From the IMG/VR virus record IMGVR_UViG_3300006805_000069, positions 1-37,844 of that record: DNA of 37,844 nt; one strand, given 5' to 3'. Positions within the stretch are counted from its first letter, which is position 1, and each line of letters opens with the position of its first letter. The DNA comes from a virus. This document shows positions 31,395-37,087 of this stretch, one piece after another. Made by a program: the position numbers and the translations under genes. The notes under the pieces are model-generated. The model saw only the letters and a program-made list of their open reading frames with translations, searched no databases and was not told the DNA's origin.

Positions 31395-31504
31395 GCGCTT
31401 TACAAGCGTTACGCAATTTGCTATGGCTAAATCAGATGACGCCAGACATGGCTCATCCCCGAGGCCCTAACCCTCGGACGACCAAAACCTAGCGGAGACC
31501 TATC

Positions 31505-31594
31505 ATGATTGAAGCAGCATTCGCCGCGTTCTGCGTCTGTGGACTTGTACTGTCCGCAATTCATCTCGTCGTGTGTCTGTGCGGCGAGGTTTAG
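31505..31594 (+). CDS. 29-residue membrane peptide
   Basis: MIEAAFAAFCVCGLVLSAIH then LVVCLCGEV: nearly the whole chain is one transmembrane span with four cysteines. GGAG lies seven bases before the ATG. It precedes the membrane HTH gene on the same strand, so the two probably share a transcript. Confidence 0.5.
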   Translation: MIEAAFAAFCVCGLVLSAIHLVVCLCGEV

Positions 31595-31641
31595 CGCCAG
31601 CCTCACGCCAAGTTTCCCGAGCGTCTCTAACGAGGCTGGCG
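31595..31641 (+). repeat. 10-bp inverted repeat in leader
   Basis: CGCCAGCCTC (31595-31604) pairs perfectly with GAGGCTGGCG (31632-31641) across a 27-base loop, right after the stop of the 29-residue ORF and ahead of the membrane HTH gene. No T tract follows; an RNA-structural role is possible. Confidence 0.5.
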
Positions 31642-31672
31642 ACCCTAGACGGGTTGTAGCAGCCTAAACAAA

Positions 31673-31704
31673 AGCCCCGGCCCTCGCAAGAGGCAACCGG
31701 GGCT
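31673..31704 (-). terminator. GC-rich hairpin, leftward terminator-like
   Basis: AGCCCCGG/CCGGGGCT (31673-31680 with 31697-31704) with an inner CCTC/GAGG stem. Only on the minus strand is it followed by TTTTGTTT, so it would stop leftward (antisense) transcription. On the plus strand it forms a leader hairpin before the gene at 31775. Confidence 0.55.
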
Positions 31705-31774
31705 GAGCCGTCGAAAGGTGTGTGTTTCGAGCACAACGCCTTTCATTTTTCATCCCCACAGGAAGGCAACCCAC

Positions 31775-32845
31775 ATGAAGACGAGCATCACCAGTACCAC
31801 GGAAGGACGGTTTTTGGCAATATCAGCCGGAATCGTTTTTGTCCTTGGAACCCTCGGAATTCTTTTCGAGGACGTTTTGACAAAGGGGGCACCCGTTGCC
31901 CTCAAGCACGGACTGACGATCGTGATCTTGGCCGGAACGATCATGACCGGGCACCTTGCCAATCGAGCTTGGCGCCGAGTGCGGACGTGGCCGAGCGCGA
32001 TCGGGTTTACGATGGTGTTTATCTGCGGAACGGCTCTGGTTGTTTATTCAAGTGTCGGCCGGCAGGTTGATGCGTCGGTTCAAACATCCGGCCAGATCGA
32101 AGCCACCAACGAGCACCGCTCTGACATCAAGCGTCTGCGGGTGAAAGCCCAAGCGATGCTTGATGAAAGCCTGAACAACTACTACAAGGAATGCCGTTCG
32201 GGCGACGGCAAGCAATGCAAGGGCATCAAGTCCAGCATCGACGTCTACACCGCAGCCGTCAAAGGCCACGATGCAGACCTTGAAAAGCTGGGGGCACCCA
32301 AGCCGGTCGCTCCCGAGGCCGAACAACTTGCCGAAGTCGCGCATGTGATCTTCGGCGTGGACAAGGCGCGGACCAAAGCCGCGGCCGTTCTTGGCGCCCC
32401 CTTCCTGATTACGCTGTTTCTTGAATTTGGAAGCATCGTATCACTGGGGTACGCCTTTAGCTCCCGTCAACTCTCGCTGGCACCCCCTGCCAGCGAGAAG
32501 GTTATTCCACTCACAGTCGTTGCCGCGGCTCAAATCGAACCACCCGAGCCGGTGGCAGTGCCCGTGACAGCCGATGTCGAGAAGCTAGAGCCTGTTGCCA
32601 CCCCTAAGCCAATGGCACCTAAGCGTCCAAGGATCAAACTTCGCAAGACGTACTCGCAGTCGATGGCTCTTGCGGACTTGCTGACGATGACGGCAATGAA
32701 CAAAACCATCGAAAGCCAAGATTGGTTGGCTGCAAAATGGGGCGTTCCCAAGGGCACCGTTAGCCGCTGGCTGGCGAAGTGGGAGAACAAAGATCTTGTG
32801 TCTCGCACGCGCGTCGGCCAGTTCAAGATGACGGAAGCAGCCTAA
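31775..32845 (+). CDS. Membrane-anchored helix-turn-helix protein
   Basis: 356 residues from the ATG at 31775 (AGGAAGG upstream). Predicted transmembrane spans: about 12-31, 43-62, 74-92 and 203-228. Between spans 3 and 4 lies a charged helical segment with a C140...C148 pair. After a Pro/Ala/Val linker (about 240-295) comes a DNA-binding domain with ESQDWLAAKWGVPKGTVSRW (313-332), then LAKWENKDLVSRTRVGQF. I associate the N-terminal part (EGRFLAISAGIVFVLGTLGI, VVYSSVGRQVDAS) with rhizobial phages. The topology would place the HTH in the cytoplasm, as in ToxR-like membrane regulators or a DNA tether. It is opposite in strand to nearly all other genes. Confidence 0.7.
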   Translation: MKTSITSTTEGRFLAISAGIVFVLGTLGILFEDVLTKGAPVALKHGLTIVILAGTIMTGHLANRAWRRVRTWPSAIGFTMVFICGTALVVYSSVGRQVDASVQTSGQIEATNEHRSDIKRLRVKAQAMLDESLNNYYKECRSGDGKQCKGIKSSIDVYTAAVKGHDADLEKLGAPKPVAPEAEQLAEVAHVIFGVDKARTKAAAVLGAPFLITLFLEFGSIVSLGYAFSSRQLSLAPPASEKVIPLTVVAAAQIEPPEPVAVPVTADVEKLEPVATPKPMAPKRPRIKLRKTYSQSMALADLLTMTAMNKTIESQDWLAAKWGVPKGTVSRWLAKWENKDLVSRTRVGQFKMTEAA

Positions 32846-32863
32846 GAACGCCTAAGACCAACG

Positions 32864-32902
32864 AAGCCCGCTACGGCAATTTGCCATGGCGGGCTTTTTT
32901 TT
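32864..32902 (+). terminator. Rho-independent terminator
   Basis: AAGCCCGC (32864-32871) pairs with GCGGGCTT (32889-32896), with an inner GGCAA/TTGCC stem, followed by eight T. It ends the plus-strand transcript of the membrane HTH gene. An A-run before the stem gives it partial function in the leftward direction too. Confidence 0.85.
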
Positions 32903-32961
32903 GAACTTTTTCATGTCGTGCGCCGTTGTTCTGACACGCTGGCATCGTACCCCGTCAGTGA

Positions 32962-33003
32962 CGCCCCGGTTCCTTGAAGGCTGTGCGTAATCGAACCGGG
33001 GCG
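32962..33003 (-). repeat. 11-bp perfect inverted repeat
   Basis: CGCCCCGGTTC (32962-32972) and GAACCGGGGCG (32993-33003) with a 20-base loop, four bases beyond the stop of the leftward gene at 33008. No T tract follows leftwards. It may protect or end the leftward mRNA. Confidence 0.55.
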
Positions 33004-33007
33004 ACCA

Positions 33008-33226
33008 TCATATCAGCCGCTTTTGAAACGCCATATTTTTTCGCCACGCGGCGCGCTCTGCATTTACCCGGTCGACGTGTTCCCGCGATCGAGCCCCAAG
33101 CACATCAGATCGCACGTAAACCCCACGATCTGGCTGGAACCAGTACAGTCTATTGAACCGTTGGAGATACGGTGGCGTTGCTTCCCCTTTAGGCAGTCGA
33201 ATTTCTTCTGGCGCATCATCGCTCAT
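33008..33226 (-). CDS. Small basic protein
   Basis: 72 residues with an ATGA overlap on the ASCH gene. ATPPYLQRFNRLYWFQPDRG, VYVRSDVLGARSREHVDRVN. Last gene of the leftward run ending at the hairpin 32962-33003. No domain recognised. Confidence 0.45.
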   Translation of the reverse strand: MSDDAPEEIRLPKGEATPPYLQRFNRLYWFQPDRGVYVRSDVLGARSREHVDRVNAERAAWRKNMAFQKRLI

Positions 33227-33630
33227 GCCGCCTCCCTCACCACCTCGTCTGGCACATCAAAAAGACCTAGCGCCCCTTTATAGGGAATAAACGGAATCGG
33301 CTCGACATCGGCAAGCACGAAGCCATACCGGCCCATGAACCATGGATCGGTCGACGCCCCAATGCAATCGACGATCCGCGCCCGGCCGACGATGCCGCCG
33401 CGTTGTAGATCGGCCATGAGCGGGCACTTCGGGTAGGTCGCCAGCGGACGACGCTTGAAATGGTACTCCCACCAAAACACGAACTCGGCGTATTCGGCTT
33501 TGGTCAAACCCTTGGCCGCGTGAATCAGGATTGGCCCGCGGCATTTCGTTGGCCACTCGCGGTTTTCAATCCGCTTGCCGGCCGACATGATTGCCCAGAC
33601 CCAAGGTTGCCGGATTGAAAGTGCTTTCAT
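33223..33630 (-). CDS. ASCH-domain protein
   Basis: 135 residues from the ATG at 33630, which overlaps the previous stop as ATGA. MKALSIRQPWVWAIMSAGKR, IENREWPTKCRGPILIHAAK is the typical start of the ASCH fold, with the GAK/ENR pattern and the RGPILIHA strand. GRARIVDCIGAS and then GRYGFVLADVEPIPFIPYKG complete it. ASCH domains bind RNA or modified nucleosides; some act as amidohydrolases or ribonucleases. Phage copies with the SIRQPW motif are common but their role is not settled. Confidence 0.75.
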   Translation of the reverse strand: MKALSIRQPWVWAIMSAGKRIENREWPTKCRGPILIHAAKGLTKAEYAEFVFWWEYHFKRRPLATYPKCPLMADLQRGGIVGRARIVDCIGASTDPWFMGRYGFVLADVEPIPFIPYKGALGLFDVPDEVVREAA

Positions 33631-33812
33631 TTCATCACCGCTTTCCATTTGGCCTTCTCACTGGCCTTCCAACGGTCAGATCCTTCCGGCATCTCGCTTT
33701 GCAGGCATGGCTCATCGGCGGCATAATCCCAAACGTGAACCACCGTTTTGCCATCGGCACTAGTCGCCTTGATTGAGCCGTACAGTTTGCAGATGCTGCG
33801 AAGACCAGCCAT
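33627..33812 (-). CDS. Small conserved phage protein
   Basis: 61 residues from the ATG at 33812, after GGGAG. MAGLRSICKLYGSIKATSAD, GKTVVHVWDYAADEPCLQSE, then a Lys-rich end. I have seen this type next to ASCH genes but know no function. The longer open frame upstream runs antisense-like through its neighbour. Confidence 0.5.
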   Translation of the reverse strand: MAGLRSICKLYGSIKATSADGKTVVHVWDYAADEPCLQSEMPEGSDRWKASEKAKWKAVMK

Positions 33813-33826
33813 GAACCCTACTCCCT

Positions 33827-34096
33827 TTAGCTCTTTCTCACCTTTGCGTAACGCCGCGTTTGAGCCGTTGATCTGTTGTTGCGACGGGCGCGAAACTCTA
33901 CCCGATAGCGCTCCACATCTAACCGTTTCGCCTGCCACCCCCCGCCAGGAAGGTTTTTGCTCTTGCGCAGCACATAGAACTGCATGTCGTGGACCAACCC
34001 ACAGTCGCAGCACGCCATTCTATAGCCAATCATGATTGGCGCCACCCAATCGCTCCAACCGTTGTCGCGCTCAATCAATTTTTTTATTCGTGGCAT
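33827..34096 (-). CDS. Small basic protein with CxxC
   Basis: 89 residues. IMIGYRMACCDCGLVHDMQF, YVLRKSKNLPGGGWQAKRLD, then an Arg-rich C-terminus (YRVEFRARRNNRSTAQTRRY). Likely metal- or nucleic-acid-binding. Its upstream region is the 123-base gap containing the parS site. Confidence 0.5.
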   Translation of the reverse strand: MPRIKKLIERDNGWSDWVAPIMIGYRMACCDCGLVHDMQFYVLRKSKNLPGGGWQAKRLDVERYRVEFRARRNNRSTAQTRRYAKVRKS

Positions 34097-34200
34097 TCAT
34101 CCTCACAGCGTATACTTGCAAGGCCACCCCTTGGCAGCCACGTAAAACCACTGTCAGCACCCCTTGCCACAGCCACACAAGCCCGTGCCACCGTGAAAAA

Positions 34201-34216
34201 TGTTTCACGTGGAACA
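34201..34216. promoter_or_regulatory. parS: parS site (ParB/Spo0J binding consensus)
   Basis: TGTTTCACGTGGAACA, identical to the reverse complement of the Bacillus subtilis parS consensus TGTTCCACGTGAAACA and close to the Caulobacter site. It is the centromere sequence on which ParB loads and spreads as a CTP-dependent clamp. It sits in the intergenic region 34097-34219, three bases from the end of the gene at 34220. No parA or parB gene is visible in the window. Confidence 0.8.
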
Positions 34217-34219
34217 CAG

Positions 34220-34480
34220 TCACCCATGCCAACAAAGGCTGTCAGCCAATAGATCCGCCTCGGTACACCGTCCGCCAGGAAGCGAACCCCGTGGCAGGCT
34301 GCTCAAGACTTCGATTTGCTCGACATCGCGAAGCTCTCTCAACTTCCCGTCCGAGCACGCCCATTGATGTCGCGCGCCATACGTTCCCCAAAAGCCTTTA
34401 AGCTCAGTCCCACATACAAGTTTGATGCGGCAATGGTTGATGCGTCCAGTATCCATCAAACGCGTTGCGTACCACGTCAT
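34220..34480 (-). CDS. Small protein, unknown function
   Basis: 86 residues. MTWYATRLMDTGRINHCRIK, LVCGTELKGFWGTYGARHQW, then a segment RELRDVEQIEVLSSLPRG. Begins with an ATGA overlap and ends next to the parS site. No domain recognised. Confidence 0.45.
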   Translation of the reverse strand: MTWYATRLMDTGRINHCRIKLVCGTELKGFWGTYGARHQWACSDGKLRELRDVEQIEVLSSLPRGSLPGGRCTEADLLADSLCWHG

Positions 34481-34731
34481 TCGGCGGCCTCTTGATATAC
34501 GGCGATTGCCTTACGACCGGTTGGAATGCTATCTAGATGCTCGACTTCTGAAACATGGTCCGGCACGTCGATGACGATAGATACAGCCCCGGCTTTCATC
34601 GTGACCGGCTCGCGGTCGAAAAAATCGTACCCGTCTGCCGTCTTGATGATTTCCAGTGCCATCCGAGTTGCACCTTCCAGCGGTTCCCCGGCCGGACCCG
34701 TCAAACCATGTGCATCGCGATTATTGGTCAT
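34477..34731 (-). CDS. Small acidic protein
   Basis: 84 residues from the ATG at 34731 with GGGG upstream and an ATGA overlap. MALEIIKTADGYDFFDREPV, TMKAGAVSIVIDVPDHVSEV. Beta-rich; no family recognised. Confidence 0.5.
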   Translation of the reverse strand: MTNNRDAHGLTGPAGEPLEGATRMALEIIKTADGYDFFDREPVTMKAGAVSIVIDVPDHVSEVEHLDSIPTGRKAIAVYQEAAE

Positions 34732-34850
34732 CGTTCGTCCCCCATGTGGAAATTCATCGCATCGTTCACGCCACGAACCGCGAAAACAATCAAAGCCAAC
34801 ACCGCAAACCCTAGAAAGGTCTCTGCAACTTCGATCCAATTCAACGTCAT
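34728..34850 (-). CDS. 40-residue membrane protein
   Basis: MTLNWIEVAETFLGFAVLAL then IVFAVRGVNDAMNFHMGDER: one transmembrane span with a short charged tail. ATGA overlaps at both ends (34847-34850 and 34728-34731) show that it belongs to a coupled series of small genes. Confidence 0.6.
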   Translation of the reverse strand: MTLNWIEVAETFLGFAVLALIVFAVRGVNDAMNFHMGDER

Positions 34851-35029
34851 GATCCGAGATCCTTCGCGTTCGCCAACGCGGCAAGCGCATCGCTCATTTT
34901 TCTCGATAGTTCCATGCTCAAAACAGACCGAACAACCAAGCCTTCAATCAACGGGCACGTCGCAACGAACGCATCGCCTTGATGCTCTATTTTGACGGGT
35001 AGATTGACGGTGATGGTGTTGACGGTCAT
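34847..35029 (-). CDS. HicB-like / DUF1902-like small protein
   Basis: 60 residues. ITVNLPVKIEHQGDAFVATC, PLIEGLVVRSVLSMELSRKM has the strand-turn-strand then helix layout of HicB N-terminal domains ('i.veke.dgyvA.cPelpG'). There is no DNA-binding tail and no hicA beside it, so it is not a standard toxin-antitoxin pair. Coupled by ATGA to its neighbours on both sides. Confidence 0.55.
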   Translation of the reverse strand: MTVNTITVNLPVKIEHQGDAFVATCPLIEGLVVRSVLSMELSRKMSDALAALANAKDLGS

Positions 35030-35322
35030 TCGACGTTTTCCATCTCTCGCGATGATGCATAGTCGCTAAGCGGCGTACCAGCCATACCAAGCGCATGCAG
35101 GTAGACGTCGACGATTGATTCTTCTTCTTCGCGTTCGATCTTTGATTTTTTGCGCATTCGAACGATGGTGCGTATCGCCTTGACGTCGAAGCCCAACCCC
35201 TTCGCAAATATGTACTTATCCGAAATATCGTCACAGAGAGCTTTCTTCTCGGCTTCCAAAGTTTCGATCTGTTCCACGATTTGGCGAAGTTGATCTTGAG
35301 CGCTGGCAGGGAGGATTGTCAT
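35026..35322 (-). CDS. GapR-like (DUF2312) DNA-binding protein
   Basis: 98 residues. LRQIVEQIETLEAEKKALCD, DISDKYIFAKGLGFDVKAIR, TIVRMRKKSKIEREEEESIV and DVYLHALGM match the DUF2312/GapR family almost throughout. Caulobacter GapR is a nucleoid protein that clamps overtwisted DNA ahead of replication and transcription and stimulates topoisomerases. The phage copy could take part in replication of its DNA or disturb host GapR. Coupled by ATGA to the methyltransferase gene. Confidence 0.85.
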   Translation of the reverse strand: MTILPASAQDQLRQIVEQIETLEAEKKALCDDISDKYIFAKGLGFDVKAIRTIVRMRKKSKIEREEEESIVDVYLHALGMAGTPLSDYASSREMENVE

Positions 35323-36977
35323 CGCAGTGTCTCCAAAATTGCTTGTCCGATCATTTCCGGGATTTGCGGGAGGATGGTGTTGCCGGTGGCCTTAACTCGG
35401 TCCATCCAGTCGGGTAGCCCATCATCCACTCCCGAAAGCGCGGGTTCATCCGGCCAGACCGATTGCCAGCCATCTTGACCAGCGTTTCGTTGAGCGGCCT
35501 GGAGTTCTTCGAATGCGTCTCGTCCGAGGCCATCCCGGAACGCCAATCGCGAGCCGTAGGGGTCGGCAAGGTGCCAGCGTGCGCGCTCTCGTATCCGCGC
35601 AAAACTGTCAGGAGGTCGCCGCGTCCGCCCTTGTCGGCATCCGTCGCGCGTGGTGTGGGGATCAGGCCGTTGGCCTTCCAGGCTTCGATCGATCCGTGGC
35701 TGTCCGGCAAGCCCCACTTGTTGGCTCGCAACGTCGGCAGCATTTCCGGCAGCTTGCGGTGGTGCAGCGTGTCGTTCAAGTTCGACATGCCGTGCCCCTG
35801 TGCCTTCTTGGCGGCAATGTAGTCCAGACTGTGCGGCGGGAAGTAATCGCGTGCTTGCGGTGTCGGCAGCAGATCCGGTAGACCGAAGTGCGTCAGATAC
35901 GCCCCCATGCTCCATCCGTGTTTGCCTGCAATCTGGCTTGGAGTCGCCTTGGTCTGACGGTTCTCGTTCGGACTGGCCCTTGGCGTGGGCAACAATGTAG
36001 ACCCGGTCGCGCTGGTGAGGGGCGCCGATGGCGCACGCCGGTACGCAATCCCATTCAAGATCAAACCCGCTCTCGGCCATGTCCCCGAGAACGGTTCCCA
36101 TCCCGTCTGATCGATGAGTGATCGTTGCCACGTCCGCCAAACGCCGCCCACATGATGGACAGGCTGAACATTCGGCCCCTTGGCGTTCAAAAGATGAATT
36201 TTCGCTTTGATCTGCGCTGCTTGCGCCAACGCTTCCGACGTCCAAATTCGTCCCAACTTGTTCGGGGTCATCGGCATCGTCGATACGATTTCCGACAACA
36301 AAATAAGGAGTGACGCTTGTTCCTTCTTTAGAACCAGATGTGCTCCGACTTGACGAAGTAGGCTTGCAGAGCTTGGCCCCTGCAAACTCCACTTGGTTGC
36401 TGCTTCCCAATGTGCTGTCTTCTCCCGAACCGAATGAAGGGACCCTCCAAATTGGTCCTTCAACATAGTCAACAGTTCGATTGCCTTTATCGACATCCCG
36501 ACGTCTATACGTGGAGATATGCTGCGCTTGTTCGTGGACTGCACCACAGTCAAACACCCTTCTCCATCCAATAGGCCAGCCACATAGGCATCGCTCAGCG
36601 GGCCTTGTTTCCTCTCCTCTGGATGACAGAAGTGCTGCCACGTTCTCGACGATTGCGTGGCGCGGTCGTACCACGCGAAGGGCTCGCACCAGTTCCCGGT
36701 ATAGTCCTGAACGCTCCCCGGCAAGTCCGGCGCGGCGTCCGGCGAGCGACACGTCTTGACAGGGGAAGCCTCCGACAACGACATCGGCCATTCCTTCGGT
36801 AAATTCTGCGGTCGTCACGTCGTCGAGGAGCGGCACGTGCGGCCAGTGCTTGGCCAGCACGCGCTGACAGAATTCGTTCTGTTCACAGAAAGCGACAGTT
36901 TCAAATCCCCCAGTCCTTTCAAGACCGAGGGAGAAACCACCTATGCCACTGAACAAATCAAGCACCCGCAGTTTCAT
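35319..36977 (-). CDS. C5-cytosine DNA methyltransferase with internal insertion
   Basis: 552 residues. Motif I DLFSGIGGFSLGLERTGGF (7-25), motif IV GGFPCQDVSLAG (69-80, catalytic Cys73), motif VI ENV (111-113), motif VIII GAPHQRDRVYIVA (318-330) and motif X VKATGNTILPQIPEMIGQAI (528-547) are present. Between VI and VIII about 170 residues (114-283) have no match to the family; they are the frame-0 reading of the LAGLIDADG insert. The enzyme would methylate cytosine, probably to protect phage DNA from host restriction. Whether it folds with the insert is doubtful unless the insert is removed at RNA or protein level. A second long ORF overlaps it in the +1 frame. Confidence 0.8.
   Translation of the reverse strand: MKLRVLDLFSGIGGFSLGLERTGGFETVAFCEQNEFCQRVLAKHWPHVPLLDDVTTAEFTEGMADVVVGGFPCQDVSLAGRRAGLAGERSGLYRELVRALRVVRPRHAIVENVAALLSSRGEETRPAERCLCGWPIGWRRVFDCGAVHEQAQHISTYRRRDVDKGNRTVDYVEGPIWRVPSFGSGEDSTLGSSNQVEFAGAKLCKPTSSSRSTSGSKEGTSVTPYFVVGNRIDDADDPEQVGTNLDVGSVGASSADQSENSSFERQGAECSACPSCGRRLADVATITHRSDGMGTVLGDMAESGFDLEWDCVPACAIGAPHQRDRVYIVAHAKGQSEREPSDQGDSKPDCRQTRMEHGGVSDALRSTGSAADTASTRLLPAAQSGLHCRQEGTGARHVELERHAAPPQAAGNAADVASQQVGLAGQPRIDRSLEGQRPDPHTTRDGCRQGRTRRPPDSFARIRERARWHLADPYGSRLAFRDGLGRDAFEELQAAQRNAGQDGWQSVWPDEPALSGVDDGLPDWMDRVKATGNTILPQIPEMIGQAILETLR
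35351..36784 (-). CDS. Overlapping +1-frame ORF with LAGLIDADG domain
   Basis: 477 residues, starting at 36784 with AAGGA upstream. Residues 33-50 (CEPFAWYDRATQSSRTWQ) are interrupted; then comes a LAGLIDADG-type domain (YVAGLLDGEGCL at 67-78, then SISPRIDVGMSIKAIELLTM, LKDQFGGSLHSV, LRQVGAHLVLKKEQASLLIL). WRTWQRSLI then resumes (216-224), followed by GWEPFSGTWPRAGLILNGIA and repeats of LPTPxARD (for example LPTPTARDWRSGM) and the end NPRFREWMMGYPTGWTELRP. I recognise this pattern in deposited phage proteins, often annotated as methyltransferase. Whether it is translated here is inferred from conserved features, not shown. Confidence 0.5.
   Translation of the reverse strand: MSLSEASPVKTCRSPDAAPDLPGSVQDYTGNWCEPFAWYDRATQSSRTWQHFCHPEERKQGPLSDAYVAGLLDGEGCLTVVQSTNKRSISPRIDVGMSIKAIELLTMLKDQFGGSLHSVREKTAHWEAATKWSLQGPSSASLLRQVGAHLVLKKEQASLLILLSEIVSTMPMTPNKLGRIWTSEALAQAAQIKAKIHLLNAKGPNVQPVHHVGGVWRTWQRSLIDQTGWEPFSGTWPRAGLILNGIAYRRAPSAPLTSATGSTLLPTPRASPNENRQTKATPSQIAGKHGWSMGAYLTHFGLPDLLPTPQARDYFPPHSLDYIAAKKAQGHGMSNLNDTLHHRKLPEMLPTLRANKWGLPDSHGSIEAWKANGLIPTPRATDADKGGRGDLLTVLRGYESAHAGTLPTPTARDWRSGMASDETHSKNSRPLNETLVKMAGNRSGRMNPRFREWMMGYPTGWTELRPPATPSSRKSRK
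36126..36643 (-). mobile_element. 510-bp LAGLIDADG insertion in methyltransferase gene
   Basis: The 8-bp ACGTGGCA (minus strand) occurs at 36643-36636 and again at 36133-36126, exactly 510 bases (170 codons) apart. The conserved ENVAALL of the methyltransferase reappears as ADVATIT, and RTWQ of the second frame is duplicated. Between them the second frame encodes a single-motif LAGLIDADG domain. The length keeps both frames open. No canonical intein ends or group I intron core were recognised. Confidence 0.65.
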
Positions 36978-37083
36978 TCCTCATCACCATCGTCTTTCAC
37001 GACTGGTGCCAGCCAATAGGCCATCTTCTCACCATCGCAGATAAGAAAACCATCTGGTTTCCTGTCAGTATTGTCATTATCGT

Positions 37084-37087
<4 letters not shown>
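36974..37087 (-). CDS. 37-residue acidic protein
   Basis: MNDNDNTDRKPDGFLICDGE then KMAYWLAPVVKDDGDEE. It overlaps the upstream gene (37084-37087) and the methyltransferase start (36974-36977) as ATGA at both ends, so it is part of the coupled set. Function unknown. Confidence 0.55.

Noticed and set aside
31503-31736. 77-codon minus-strand ORF in the leader region
   Set aside because: Antisense to the 29-residue ORF and leader hairpins; the Arg-rich composition is typical of a non-coding frame.
32962-33003. Possible tRNA (GGTTCGATT resembles a T-arm)
   Set aside because: No acceptor stem, D-arm or anticodon arm can be drawn around it; the stem is a simple inverted repeat.
36137-36632. Interpretation of the methyltransferase insert as a standard intein
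   Set aside because: No Cys/Ser-started block A, no TxxH block B and no His-Asn-Cys/Ser/Thr end in either frame at the repeat-defined borders.
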